From positions 62,001-126,000 of the forward strand of contig JAJKFJ010022676.1 of the NCBI GenBank assembly GCA_027382625.1: a stretch of DNA of 64,000 nt, in the 5' to 3' direction. Both the position numbers and the translations under genes were made by a program. Every line of letters begins with the position of its first letter. The stretch's first letter is position 1. Source of the stretch: Tetmemena sp. SeJ-2015 (Eukaryota; Ciliophora; Spirotrichea; Sporadotrichida; Oxytrichidae). Below the pieces are notes generated by a model. It saw only the letters and a program-made list of their open reading frames with translations. It did not search any database and was not told the origin of the DNA. Shown here piece by piece: positions 44,429 to 56,433 of the stretch.

Positions 44429-47400
44429 ATGAACAACGTGAGTGGAATTGGAGACAAGTCGAGCAGGAATAGCATTGTGGCGCAGTCCAGATTGGGCTAG
44501 TCAGGCTACCATCAAATGGATGATTAAAACGTTGCAAGTATCAACTTCTACTAAAATTTTACTCATTTGAGTCAAATTGAAAGAATAAGACTCAAATAAA
44601 ACATTTTGGAGATTATAGTTTTAAGAAACATTATAGATTATAATAATTACAATTTATTTTTTTCTAGTTCCATTATAGACTATTTTTTAGTTCTACTCTA
44701 TGCAGAAGTACGCCAATAGAAAGTCCAGTTCTAAAAAGCCGATTCCCTCCCCTCGCCACTCAGAGTTCTCTCCCAAATCAAATCTTTACAGGCAGAAGAA
44801 TACTTTAGGAGATTAGACTCCTTAAAAATTCTTATAGTGAGATAAAATGTTTTCCTGGGAGGGTAAGTCTGAGACGGCAAAGCATGCTTTAGAAGTTCAC
44901 AGGCTTGTTTAAAACCGCTGCCCCTCGAGACAACACAATCTATCATCCTTTGATCTGCAGAGTGAAACTCTAAGTTAATTTTTTGTATCATCCTCAGTAA
45001 TCTTCAATTAGTAGCATTTAAGAAGAGGATATTAGCAGCAGGAATCTCAAAGTTAGAAACAACAGAGCACCCCTTTATCGTAGCATGACACATAATAAAG
45101 GTGCATAGCTTATTTCTTTCTGAGGTGACAAAGTAGCAAAAGAGGCAGCATGTCATTAGCTTGTGGCGCCGCATATACACGATGGCGAGTGCATGCTCTA
45201 AGTTTTTGAACGTAAAGGACTACATCAACACCAAAATATAGATCTTTGGACTTCACGTTGGCACACATGGCAAACGCTAATAGCTCACCTCCAAGCAAAT
45301 AGAAGATAAGAAAGTTTTCATCTTATGAGTTAGACGATAGAGATTTCTTTAATGTGAAGTTGAGTAGCTGAGCAAGTAGTGGTGGCTGGTTATGCCAAGC
45401 AACAATTTCATTATGATTTGGTAGTTGGTGCATCTGGGACTGCAGATTTATCACGCCACTTACCTCCCTTACAAAATTTGCTTCATTGATTACGTGACGT
45501 CAGGCGGCTTACTCTACTTTGAGTATTTCCTTGACTTTCTCTCAATCAGTATTTGAATAAGACTTAGTATGCTGTGTGAATTTAATTCTCTACTTGTCGG
45601 ATATCATAATACATTTTCTGACTGTGATGATAGATGAGAAGGGGAACTTCATCTCAGATTTAAAAGTGATAGCCAGGAGCTATGCAAAGAAAGGCCTCTG
45701 GATTGACATTCTTTGCTGCATCCAAAACATATTTCATTCTAACTATAAATCAAGTGAAGGAGTTTATAACTGTATATCCCATCTCAGTTCATGGAACAAT
45801 TCTATGAATCGAAAGAAGATAATCACTATGATTAGTTTAGAATTGAGTTTGTAGTTTAAGAAGATGATGGCGTCTCTGTGTCTGCTTCTACGACTGTGCT
45901 AATGATAGCCAAGCTTTACAAACTCGTGAGGCTGCTCAAATTCACCTCAGTGCTCAGGAAGCTCAAAGCGACTCGCTAAGTCCAGACTCTGAAAGCTAAA
46001 CTCAAACTGAGTGCTTCATTCTTTAGACTTCTCTTCACACTCATGCTTGCATTCGAATCTGTCCACATAGTCTAATTATTAAAGTTAGATAGACTCTATC
46101 TAAAGAAGATAATTGTAGTAAAGATGATAATTATCTAGTCTCTTGTCTCTGGTATCTGAGTGCGAAGTACAAAAACTTCAGCCCAGACACTTGGGTAGTA
46201 AGACTGGGACTTTAAAATTAGTCGAAGCCTCTGCTCTACATGCAGTGCCTATATTGGTCTTTGTAGACTGTGGCCACTGTTGGCTACGGGAACTTTGGAG
46301 CTATAACTGTCCCTGAGCTGCTCTTGAGTAAAATTTCTCGCATATTAAATATGGCAAGTTGAAATAAGAGTATAGTTTGGATGGTCTTTGGTGTGGCCTT
46401 CTACTCCATCATTATTGGTAATCTGTCCCTCATCATTAAATAAAAATGATGTCTGAGAAGTCCTAAACTTATGATTAATCCATTTTTGGATTGCGAATGA
46501 CAGTCAAGCATCTCAGAGTTTATTAGACAAGTTGCAATCGATAGATGAGTTCGCTGAGAAAACAAAAATGCCTGAGGATCTGACTCACAAGCTCAAAGCC
46601 TTCTTGGACAAAAACTTTGACGATCTTTACTCCCACATTGATGACTAGATACTTATCTCTGAGCTCCCGCGAGCGCTCAAAGATGAAATCTTCAACCACC
46701 GCTATCATCAACTTCATTTTAAACAAGACTTTATCGTTAATTATCTAACTGATTGATGCATTCTAGTTGCTGCTGAACTGCCCAAATAAGGAATTCGTGA
46801 GGGACTGTATTCAAACCATGAAGCGAATCAAAGTTGAGAAGGATGACATGGTTTATAATGATGGAGATCTCTCAGAGGAGATTTACTTCATCAAAAAGGG
46901 AGCAGTCAAGATCTACACCAAGGCTGGTTCCAAAATACCGAATCATGAAGATCATCCTCTCTTATATATTTCGGTTAGCCGTTTATAGACTTTACAGATG
47001 GGCAGAATTTTGGAGAGGCGGAGGTTATACTAAGCAAGGTAAGAGATGGAAAGGCAATTGCTCTCACTGATAGTCTCTTCTACTACCTCCACAAAGACGA
47101 TTTAGAAAATCTACTAACTAAGCATCCTTCAATGAGCAGATTTTAAATTGCCTGCTTTCAAAAGTTTAACCTTAATTGTACAAACATTTTCCAATTCTTT
47201 GGTTTTTTCTTGCACATATTGTTGAGCATGTTCTTTGCTGACTTGGCAGAAGAGACTTTGTAGAACTATCAGAGGAAGAAGTAAGAGGCGAGCAAGATAA
47301 CTCCAATTTTCGGGAGAAAGAATCTGAACCTCGATACTTCTAATACAAATGCGGAGGAAACTAACTTCCTCATGAAGTCTAAGCTCAACAAGTTTGTAAG

Positions 47401-49790
47401 CTAATATTATTGAATGATTAACTTTCTTTATACAGGGACTGAATATGAAGCAGCGAGTATTTGAGAGTAAAAGACCCAAGGCTCTTCAGTTGGGCCTCTC
47501 CCCTTCTTCCAAGTCTATTCGAAGCATGGGTCTTCAGACAGACGCGAGGACTGTGCCCTCACCACTCCTAGGCCCAAATTCAAGTACTCAAATGATTGAG
47601 CCTAACTCAGCCACCGTCAAGGGAAAGCTCAAAATCTTTTCTAAGTTCAATCCTTTCAACACCCAGAAGAAGTTGACTGAGAGTTAGGTGGCCTAAAGAG
47701 GCGATGCTACTTCAAGAGCGGCAGCAGCCGTCCCTCCTGATTAAAGCAATAAGTCTAAGATTCAACAGACAGAAGCGAAGTTTAATTTATAAGCTTTTAA
47801 GAGTGTAGTTTAAAGTCTAAATAGAGGAGCAAGTCAAGCCTTGCAGATTTAAGAGCTCATGAGAACAGCAGTCCCGCTAAAGGAGCAGTAATGAACGATA
47901 TGAACTTTAGCAAGATGGCGAGTAAGGAAAGAGATTAAAGTGCAGACTTGATTAGAATAACCAAGAAAAATATGCTACATAAGCTGAAGAAAGAGAGGAT
48001 GGACAAAATACTTTCGCTCATTAAAAGTATTTGGATAATTTTTATACTGAGCTAGTATGATCAGGAGTCTGAGTTCACGAAGAGTGTGGCCGACTTACTT
48101 TAGTCAGAGATCATTGGAGGGAAGGAACATTTGTAAGATGAAATGTCTTAGAACTCTAGATACAAGTCTAGCACCCCAGTCAGGTTCTTACATAACTTAT
48201 TTCTTATCTTTGAATAAAGTATGTAAGGTTCAACAAGAACAATCAGGGCAAGGCAGAGCGTCTTATGAAAGAATTTGAGAGCAAGAACAAAGTCTCCTCT
48301 CGCCAATCCTATGACCTAAGAACCTCTAAGTTTGCAGACTAGCTGAAATTGACTCAAGATCAAACCAATAAAAATAAAAATGACTTGCTCTAGTAGTTAT
48401 TTGTAAGTTTTCATTTCAAGCACACACCTCTAATAAAAGAGAGTGAATATACTTATTTTCTCAAGGATAACTTTATTTAGAATGGAGAAGAAGGGGATTT
48501 ATTAGCAGAGGAGGGACTAGAGAATTTAACTCGCTTCAATGAGGATATGGCTATGATCTCTAGAAATGTTTTTGAGATCTATAACTTAGATTTTTCTCAA
48601 GTATTAGTTTGAAATATTCTTCTTTATTTGAAAATAACCTATTTGAGACTTTAAACAACGACAACGTTGACAAAGTAGACAGATTGAGGAAAGTTGAGTC
48701 TTAAACTATTGAGCTCGAGGAAATACAGGCAGATAACTTGAAGCTTTTAGAATAGATAGCTCAGTTGGAAAGTGCTATTGCAAAAAGATAATGAACAAAG
48801 TAGGCTTGATATCAACAAATCTATTTATAGAGTTGCCCTATTTCATAATTCATCCACTACGTTTTTGATACTCTTATGTCAGAAAATAGAATTTTTTCGA
48901 AGATAAATCGAAATAGCTACCAATTTATAAACGAAAGTAATGAGTTAAATCTAGGAGCAAGCTCCCTAAACACAGCCTAGAATCCTGTAAAGTCATCCCT
49001 CACAACCCCTGCCAACTAATCAAGGTCTCTAAGACTCGCCTTTGAGAGACTTCTCAGACATTAATCTGTCAGCGAGAGATGGCTCCATCCCTATCTATAA
49101 TGACAAGCATGCTATCATCGAGGTAAGATCAGACGGCCCGAGTTTCCAAGGACCAAGGTCACATAACTACTAGCTTGAGAACTAGAGTGAACTATAGTAA
49201 AATAGCTCAGCATAAGGGGATAGACTTGGAAACTTGCCAGCTCAAAGAGCCTACATGAATGGCTTGTTCAGCCTAAACAAGCAGAGTATGCAGTAAAGCA
49301 GCTAAGAGAGTCTCGCAAAGATATGGAATAAGCAAGCTAGCAAGCAGGAAAATGGGGCGGCCAATAAAAAAGGGGGCCTCAACTTACTGCAAAACTTGGG
49401 AGCTGCTATGAAGAGTAGGATTGATGACGACAAAAACGACATGCCTCATGTGGAAATTGTGAAATTTTCTAAGACTTGTATTATGAATGGTTAATTGCAG
49501 AGTACTATGATGATAAGGACAACATTACAATATTGAATGCTAGATAGCAGTCTGAAGAAGACAAGCATTTCAGTGACATAGAATCGTATCCCAACGAAAG
49601 GCAGAAATTGAACTTAATCAATGAAGATGAAGAGTGCTTAGAGTTGTTAAGTAAAGGAGTAGAAATTAATCTCTCATCATTTTTCATTGTTAGGAAGAGG
49701 ACAGGAGAAACTTGAAGTGTGCTTTGACTATGGTTTCTCTTTGCAAGATCAGAAGAGTTAGGCAAGCTGCCTCTATAACTGCTGCATTTT
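44429..49790 (+). CDS. CNBD-type voltage-gated K+ channel with long C-terminal extension
   Basis: Starts at 44429 (MNNVSGIGDKSSRNSIVAQS). The transmembrane core shows S1-like PSNNFIMIWQLVHLGLQIYH, S2-S3 VNLILYLSDIIIHFLTVMID and DLKVIARSYAKKGLWIDIL, S4-S5 MIAKLYKLVRLLKFTSVLRK, and the pore SLQTVATVGYGNFGAITVPE. The K+ selectivity filter TVGYGN is at 46276-46293. S6 is IVWMVFGVAFYSIIIGNLS. A C-linker and cyclic-nucleotide-binding-like domain follow (LLNCPNKEFVRDCIQTMKRI, DLSEEIYFIKKGAVKIYTKA). After 47.4 kb comes a long Ser/Gln-rich and coiled-coil tail. The apparent TGA stop at 47892 is removed by IES 47867-47883, so the frame continues towards the PTEN region. IESs at 46326, 47867 and 48182; a 19-nt GT-AG segment at about 45550-45570 must also go. 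Confidence 0.75.
46326..46367. other. Predicted IES, 42 bp, pointer GAGTA
   Basis: GAGTA at 46326-46330 and 46368-46372. Deletion removes an in-frame TGA and joins the pore to S6 as TVPELLLSIVWMVFGVAFYS. Confidence 0.85.
47867..47883. other. Predicted IES, 17 bp, pointer AGCAGT
   Basis: AGCAGT at 47867-47872 and 47884-47889. Removing 17 bp abolishes the TGA at 47892 and continues the frame as LMRTAVMNDMNFSKMASKER. Confidence 0.7.
48182..48225. other. Predicted IES, 44 bp, pointer AGGTTC
   Basis: AGGTTC at 48182-48187 and 48226-48231. Deletion gives KSSTPVRFNKNNQGKAERLM in frame. Confidence 0.85.
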
Positions 49791-49797
49791 GGGCGTG

Positions 49798-51688
49798 ATG
49801 AAGTGCTTTTGCATTAAGAAACTCGTATCAAAGAAGAAGGCGCGTTACTAGGACGGCAGATACGATTTAGACTTGGCTTATATTCAGCCCACCATAATTG
49901 CGATGGGTTTCCCTTCGACAACCTATCAAGGCTTGTACAGAAACAGCAGGGACATGGTCATCAATTTTCTGAGGGAGAAACATGGTGTGGGAAATGTTAA
50001 AATTTACAATCTTTGCTCAGAGCCAGATAGATATTTATTCGCAGATGTACTTTTAGACTTTTGCTAAGTGATTTTTATATGATATTACAGGAGGTCAGAT
50101 TTCCCAGACTTCAAAATTCAAAGATATCCAATGCCCGACCATAACATCACTAGCATCAAAAGGATGTTTAACTTCTGCATGGATGCCGCTCTTTTCTTAC
50201 AGTAGAGAGTTTAAGTTTACAGAAATGCTGCTTAGGAAAACAATGGACAGAGTGCGATTCATCGACCAGCGATTGCAGTTCATTGTAAAGCAGGCAAGGG
50301 AAGAACTGGTTTGCTTATTTGTGCCTTCCTCATTTTCTCAAGCAATCTTAGCTCAGCAATTAACTTGAAATGTTTGTGGTCGTGATGAATTTAGTATGAT
50401 ATTTAAGTGGTGAATGTCTCAACGAGATGCAAGTTTGCAGGAGGACTTATTCCACTCGAGCCCCAAGAAGTCAGAGGTTGCCAACTCTCAAGCCTCTGTC
50501 AAGAATAGAGAAAGCTAACTCATTAGGAAGAATCCAAGCCAAGCTAAACTCTCTCACTAAATCATTGATTACAAACTACCGCTTCTCATTTCTTTGTTTA
50601 AGGAGAGGAGAGCTAAGCAGGAGGCTTTTGATTATAAGAAGGCGCTGGCGTTTTACGATGAGATGAGAATCCAAAAGAAGTAAAAGAAGAAGAATAATGC
50701 AAAAGAGAGGTGCTATATATGCTTAAATTTTTTTTAGAATAGCTCTAAGAACAAAGAATAGGGAGTGTAAAAGCCCAAAGGATTAACCATCCCTTCTCAA
50801 ATCAGACAAGTATGGATTAATTGTTATCTAGTGCAGTTTATCATCTTTAATTTGCAAGTGCAGTTCTTTTATCACTTCCTGAGAGATATGACTCTCGGGG
50901 AGATGCCCTACTTCAAACTTTGTCTTTAGAAGTTCCAAGAAATCAAGAGTCATCTTGGCAAAGAAGGAAGGGGCAAGCTTACATATTTTGTTTATCCATT
51001 TTAAGCGATCGAACTATCTGAAGCTGTTCTCTTTAAGTTTTGGCCCCTTTCCTAAAATAGCCCAGAACTTCGATATCAAAGTCTTCGCACTCAATAAGAA
51101 TGGCTAGCTTGAAAATATCAGTAATAAACTAAAAATATTTTTGAGCACTCTTAAACTCATCTTATTAAAGTTTAAGCCTTCGAAGAAACAGCTTTTGCGA
51201 ATGCTGGAATGGCATACCGAGGACAGCCACCCAAATTCATCGCAACATGGAGAGTACTTGATAGTGAAATTTCAGGGTTAGATGGCGGCAGAGGACAAGG
51301 ACGAGAGAGATCTGAGCGAGTTGAAGCTCTGCAAGGACTTCATGTTTAAAATACAAGTAGGGCAATTCAGTTTCTACTTCTGGCTCAACAACTTAATAAT
51401 TATATTAGAGCTGAGAATTTAAGATAATATACTTTTTTTGTTGTAACTATGAGATAATCCACAGTAAGCAAGTTCTTTTGTTATTGAGAGTGCGTTATAG
51501 GGTCGCATCCATTCAGATTCATAGTGGATACTAAGTTCACTAGCAAAAATAATTATCTGTTGGACTTAAAGGCTAAGGAAGAAGAGCTTGAGGTGCCTTG
51601 GTTTAGAGAGCTCGAAGATTTCAAGAACACAAAATATATATTTGGTTAATAGATCAGAGTTAAATATAGGATGAATATGAATACATGA
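49798..51688 (+). CDS. PTEN-type phosphoinositide 3-phosphatase with C2 domain
   Basis: Lipid phosphatase acting on PIP3 at the membrane. The phosphatase domain reads LVSKKKARYQDGRYDLDLAY, IIAMGFPSTTYQGLYRN, NVKIYNLCSEPDRYLF and RYPMPDHNITSIKRMFNFC. The catalytic P-loop HCKAGKGRTG (50281-50310) has Cys, Arg and both Lys residues of active PTEN. Then come AFYDEMRIQKK and GLTIPSQIRQV, the equivalent of the PTEN TIPSQ segment. A C2-like region follows (MFKIQVGQFSFYFWLNN, IRVKYRM) and TGA at 51686. The Met at 49798 matches the position of the PTEN start, but the frame is open upstream with a Cys-rich stretch (SCLYNCCILGVMKCFC), so this may be the C-terminal half of the preceding channel gene. Inserts near 50070, 50330-50420, 50715 and 51060 were not all resolved. 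Confidence 0.8.
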
Positions 51689-51785
51689 TCGTTGATTGTT
51701 TTTCCTTAGAAATACATTGTGCTTTCTTCCTTGTTGAGTGATTCATAATATATTACGCTTTAAATTTAGAGTTAAATTAATTTAA

Positions 51786-52434
51786 ATGTCTACTGTAACG
51801 ACTACATCAACAACTACAACATCAACAGCAATAACAACATCAGCAACTAAAAACCCAACTTGAAGGTGACTTCGGAGGAGGCAAGTGTGTTGGACAAGTA
51901 AGGCTTCCCACCCGATCAACAGAGACTCATCTTCACAGGCAAGACCTAAGAGTTTGAAAAGTATTCTTCCATTTGCGTACTTTTGAACATCATCATGCAC
52001 AAGATTTGCAACTTGAGGAGAGAAAACTCTCACCGACTATAACATTCAAAAAGAATCTACCCTCCTCCTAAACTACAACAGATTTGAGAGCAGACACAAA
52101 AACTAAAAACTAGACTAGGGTGGTATTCATAATGATTCTGATAGTGATCTTGTTCGAGCTGACTCCCTCATTAAATTTAAAAACATAATGCTTTTAAACT
52201 ATCTCTAATTTAATATATGTCACTTTTCTGCAGTTCTCTATCTTGATTAGGTTTTACTTACCCTCTATCATGTATTCATATTCACCCTATAGTAGTTTAA
52301 GAAGCGGAATCTGAGAGATGATGATTTGCTAAGGAGGCTGATTATTCCAGTGGATTTTGTACTTGACTAGTCTGAGTTTGAAGCCAACTATTCCTCATAA
52401 GTCAAATCAAGTAATGGATTTTTAATGCTATGAT
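51786..52434 (+). CDS. Ubiquitin-like domain protein
   Basis: A ubiquitin-type fold is recognisable from DKQGFPPDQQRLIFTGKTQE and, after an insert (about 51960-52015), TLTDYNIQKESTLLLNY. These match the central helix-turn and the C-terminal strand of ubiquitin. The sequence then continues with an acidic tail (NDSDSDLVRADSLIKF, NLRDDDLLRRLIIPVDF) and TGA at 52432. There is no terminal Gly-Gly for conjugation, so it is a domain protein, not a modifier. The N-terminus is a low-complexity Thr/Asn tract whose frame is unclear; the Met at 51786 is out of frame with the domain unless a small insert lies between. The segment before LDKQGF is shorter than in ubiquitin. Confidence 0.6.
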
Positions 52435-52540
52435 TAATTGAGCGAGTATGAAATTGCTATATATGAAATTACATAAGTGAAGGGAGCAAGATGTAAGAAG
52501 AAGCAATTGACTATTCTCTATCTAAACTCTACTTATAGAG

Positions 52541-53314
52541 ATGCGAAATCAGCAGCAGCAATAGTAAATAGATACAGGCATTGTGAGAGTCGTCGACGTC
52601 GATTAGCAACCTAATTAAAACTTAAAGAATGTTCCTTTATAATAAGACTATATTTAATCATAAACTAGGAGGGCCCTTTGCAGATGACTCAGCAGCAAGA
52701 AATTAACTTCAATGGGCAAGAAGAGGAGAGGAGTTTCCTGCTCTTAAATAACTAAAACACTCAGGGTGCTGAGAACGAGCAGTCCCTGAGGACAGACGCA
52801 AGACTCAAGCTCATCGACTTGACTTATTCATTTATACAATTACTAAAATTCAATTCATCATTGTTGACTTCAGAAATGTTTCCACCTTTAATTTAACCTT
52901 TACCCACTATATGTTTTCTATTTATGTAAGAGGTGTTGCAGCGACAAAGTAGCCAGGTAAGTCTTGACTCCCCCATTTGAATTAGCATCCCTAAAGATCC
53001 TTGAGCAGAAGCAGGATGAGTTGCATTACCAGCAGTCAGAAGCTGGAGTAGTGCATGAATACGGCATGTTGACTTAGGAGCATCTAGCATCCGATGATCT
53101 GTGGCGCAACCTCCGCACGCGCACCAACAAGGAACTCTCCTCGCTGCTGGAGAAAACCCAACGCAAGATAGAGCAAGTGCGCAGAGAGAGGGTCCCAAAG
53201 GAACACAAGTTCTACTCAGTGCAGTTTGATAAGGACTAATTAGATAAGTTCAAACCCAAAAAGTACCCCCAGTCATTTAGGATGAAGGCAGTCTTCTATA
53301 AAGAAGAGTTTTGA
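52541..53314 (+). CDS. Coiled-coil protein, possibly SPF27/BCAS2-like splicing factor
   Basis: Starts at 52541 (MRNQQQQQQIDTGIVRVVDV) and ends with TGA at 53312 after MKAVFYKEEF. The C-terminal half is a continuous helix (LKILEQKQDELHYQQSEAGV, LWRNLRTRTNKELSSLLEKT, RKIEQVRRERVPKEH). The spacing of Gln-rich helix, a Leu/Trp core and Ile-x-x-x-Arg-x-Arg resembles SPF27/BCAS2 of the Prp19 complex, but the N-terminal SPF27 motifs are not visible. Treat the family as tentative. An AT-rich insert (about 52830-52960) divides the N- and C-terminal parts. Codons here are more GC-rich (CGC, CTC) than in neighbours. Confidence 0.45.
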
Positions 53315-53520
53315 AGAGAAAAAGAAAGCTATGAAGACATAAAGGGAATGTAAATAAGTGAAAATATGAAAGTATATTTCTTAATTCTATGCTGTGAGAT
53401 AAATTAAAGTAAATAGAAAATACGATTGACTGGTGAAACATTTGGGGATAGATTAGTATAATCTAAAAATTTTTTTTTAAAAGTAAATAAGTTATATTTA
53501 ATTCATCTGATATTAAAATC

Positions 53521-56433
53521 ATGGTAAGACAACTTTTTAAAGCACAGCATTATGCTTAACTCAAATTTGCTTATAGAGCAATAATAATGCAGCAGCATCA
53601 ACTGATACAGCTTAGAACTAGCTAGTCCTTTATAAGAATCCGATAGCGCTCTTGAAAGATAAACTCAAGACTCTTGATGATCCCTCACTAGCTGAGATAC
53701 TCAAAATCCTTTTAGTCTGTATTAATTTTTTACTTATTATTAAATTAGAAAGTTAAAATTTCAGGACACACGACCGGAACTAGGCACCGGTCGCCTTTCC
53801 TGAAGGCTTTTGTTTGGAAAATCCATTGGCTGGTGGTAAAGTGCTTAAAAGAGGCAAGGGATAATGGCAGCCAAAAGCCCTGGGGAAGGTGGTGAGCTGC
53901 TCACTGGAAGAGATAATCAAAGGTGAGTGGTCTCCCACTCACCCTCCTAATCCTTTTTAGGCGTGGAGGACGGATCTATGGGCAAACACTCAGTCATGCA
54001 GTTGGACAGCGAAGCCAGACGCTACGGAGCAGCGACTTGTTCCGGTCCGAAGCTACCGGATTTTTTTCTACCTTTAGGTTTTTTTGGATGGTGGAAGCCG
54101 GGGCTTCTGCTCAGATGTGAGGTCGGGGTGCACTGTTATAATCCCTATTCGGCGGTAGGTTGTGTGCGCAGATAATGCGTCACTGCAATATCATTGAGTC
54201 ACCCCTTTATTTTTCCGGCTTAAAAACCTTTTATTTAGTAATTTTTACTTTATTTTGAGGAGGTGGAGAAAATGAGAAACGAGTCAGAGCAGGTGGTGCT
54301 AGATCTTATGGCTGAGGGCAACATCCCCATCAAAGATAACTTCTCTGAAAAAGTCAAGAAGGTCAAATCTTACACACACATATAAATATGATCTCTTTCT
54401 AATATCTTCAGATATTAATTTGATTATCTAAGTTTGCAGTAAAGCAGGCCAAGGAACTGCTAGTTAAATACAGAGTGAAGTTCAACACCCTCACTAAAAG
54501 GGAGTATGTAAGTTCAACAATCACTTATCTATCCTTAAAATTAAACAACTTCTCTTACACAATAATCGACTTAAAATATTCCTAAAGACGATAGAGTTGC
54601 AAATTAACTTCATAATGTTCTCTTCAGATTATGATCTTATCTTTTTTTATAGGAGGAAAAGCTGTAGCAGATAATAAACAGCAAGAACCCAGAGGAGCTG
54701 CTGGCTGAGGAGGAAAACTAATTGAAGATTAAACTAGGTCTTGAGGTGGATAGTTTAAGAGCCTCTGGGAGGGACATCTAGATCAGACAGCCAGTCTACA
54801 CCTAAATAGAAAGAAGGGAGCTCATGAATGAATTTGTAAGTACACTTCACAAGCATATACACACTCTATCCCCCCATAGAGAAATATTTAAACCTTACAA
54901 TATTCTTTGTTAGAAAAATCAAGAAACTCAGGCAAAGCAACTTGTCACTCATTACAATTAATTTTCAATTGTATTTTGTTGTATACTCAGCTTGAAAGAG
55001 ACAGAAAAGAGAGATGCTATAATTTACAGCTTTAATAAAAGTCTTTTTTTCAATTAGAGAGAATGAAGAAGCAAGAGCAGTTATAGAAGTTGCAAGAGAT
55101 GCAAGAGTAGGAAAAAGCCACCAAGAAACAGGAAGAAACAAATCTGCAGAGGTAAATAGAGGAAGAGCAGAAAGAGAAGAGGCGACAAGATGTGTTGCGG
55201 AAGGTAGAGGAGTTGCAGCTTGCTCGAGAGTAGAAGAAAAGAGAGATGGTACGCTCCACTAAGGAAGTTTTCGGGGGGAAGAGGAAGTCTCCCCTGAAGT
55301 ACGTTGAGCTTGAGAAACGGTTTCAAGAGGAGATCCTCATGCCAGAGTTGGAAGAGCAGAAGAAGAAACTGCAGCTGATAAGAGACTTCCACAAGCCAAT
55401 TGACAGAAGAGAAATAGCCAAGCACTCACACAAGATAGAGAAGTAAAACAGAAGAGCAGAGGAGGAAAGACAGGCACATGCAGAGAAAGCTAGGAATTAA
55501 TTCAAGATAGCTGAACTAGAGATTGGGAAACTCAAGTCAAACATACTCGAGCAAGTGGTGTAGAGGGATATACTAGCGAAGACCTTGGAAGATGAGAAGG
55601 CTTAAGAAGGCAGGAATCACAGAAAGAAGATTCATCTCTCTCTATCTTTATCATATCTTGAACTTACTTTAAGATTTAGAGCTATGCGAAATATGTGTAG
55701 GAGATGTATAATCCAAGGCTGAGTATGCCTCATGAGTAGACTCTTGAGCCTATCTCTGCACACTAAAAGTCAAGCATCATAAGCAGAAGCACCTACTCAG
55801 ATCCTCATCACAAAGGTTACAACACCTCTAAAGATAAGCAAGCCCACAGATTTGTGAGCGAGTTAGTTTCTCCTTCCCACCAGAAACAGTTACAAGACAG
55901 ATATGCCTAAATGAAGCAACAAGCCACTAAGCAAATGCTCGCAAGAATTGGCAGTCAAGATAGCGAGCGCACTAGGAACCTGATATGGGAAAGGGAGAAA
56001 CGCTTGAACAAGGGCTAACGACAAAGCATGGATGACAAGAACAAGCGAGTTGAATACAAGGACTACCTCAAGGAGATTAGATTCAATCAACCACTCAACT
56101 CAGATATCCCTCCTGAAAACTCCTTCAATTGAGATATATTTCTATCTTCTTGATATTCTTTACTCCTACAGATAAGATTCTCCTTAGAAACTGACTGCAA
56201 GGGGTGGGAATGTGATCCACGCTTCAGCCAGTATGGACTTAGGAAGAGCGAGGAACATCCTAGAGAAGAACACCCTAATTCAGGAGAAGATTAAGCTGAT
56301 TGACCAGCGGTACCAGATGAAGGAGCAGGCTAACAGAGTCATCAACAAGAGCATCGACTTCGAGATCAAGGCCCACGACAACCTCGTGGAGAACATCAAG
56401 AACAAGCTCAGCATCATAGACCAATTGACTTGA
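53521..56433 (+). CDS. Coiled-coil (probable ciliary) protein with intron after the start codon
   Basis: ATG at 53521 is followed immediately by a GT-AG intron (53524-53576), then SNNNAAASTDTAQNQLVLYK. After a second intron the frame reads DTRPVAFPEGFCLENPLAGG and SCSLEEIIKGVEDGSMGKHS. After a GC-rich non-coding gap it continues as a long coiled coil: EVEKMRNESEQVVLDLMAEG, KQEQLQKLQEMQEQEKATKK, VELEKRFQEEILMPELEEQK. Next are SYAKYVQEMYNPRLSMPHEQ and EYKDYLKEIRFNQPL, then a helical end KEQANRVINKSIDFEIKAHD and TGA at 56431. Clear GT-AG introns also lie at about 54360-54433 and 54509-54651. The composition fits an axonemal or basal-body protein, but I do not recognise a named family. Confidence 0.65.
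53524..53576 (+). other. GT-AG intron directly after the ATG
   Basis: GTAAGACAAC ... GCTTATAG, 53 nt, splicing ATG to AGCAATAATAAT. Splitting the start codon from the rest of the frame gives a one-codon first coding exon. Confidence 0.65.
53774..53786. other. Predicted tiny IES, 13 bp, pointer CCGG
   Basis: CCGG at 53774-53777 and 53787-53790. Removing 13 bp changes a frame that hits TGA into DTRPVAFPEGFCLENPLAGG. Confidence 0.55.
54040..54245. other. GC-rich non-coding island inside a gene
   Basis: A GC-rich stretch in an otherwise AT-rich region, lying between coding parts of the coiled-coil gene. It contains T7 runs and CCGG at both ends (54057 and 54214 areas) but no frame that continues the protein. 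It may be a large IES or an insertion. A loose likeness to an SRP Alu-type fold is too weak to call. Confidence 0.4.
56120..56179. other. Predicted IES, 60 bp, pointer CTCCTT
   Basis: CTCCTT at 56120-56125 and 56180-56185. Deletion joins SDIPPENS to LETDCKG of the last coding block and removes an in-frame TGA. Confidence 0.8.

Noticed and set aside
47886..47894. TAATGA overlap (stop of one gene, ATG of the next) suggesting bacterial-style translational coupling.
   Set aside because: The organism is a ciliate, and a 17-bp insert with pointer AGCAGT just upstream removes the stop and keeps one frame.
54120..54165. SRP RNA Alu-domain-like sequence.
   Set aside because: Only a short stretch is similar, there is no room for the S domain before coding sequence resumes at about 54246, and no matching 3' strand was found.
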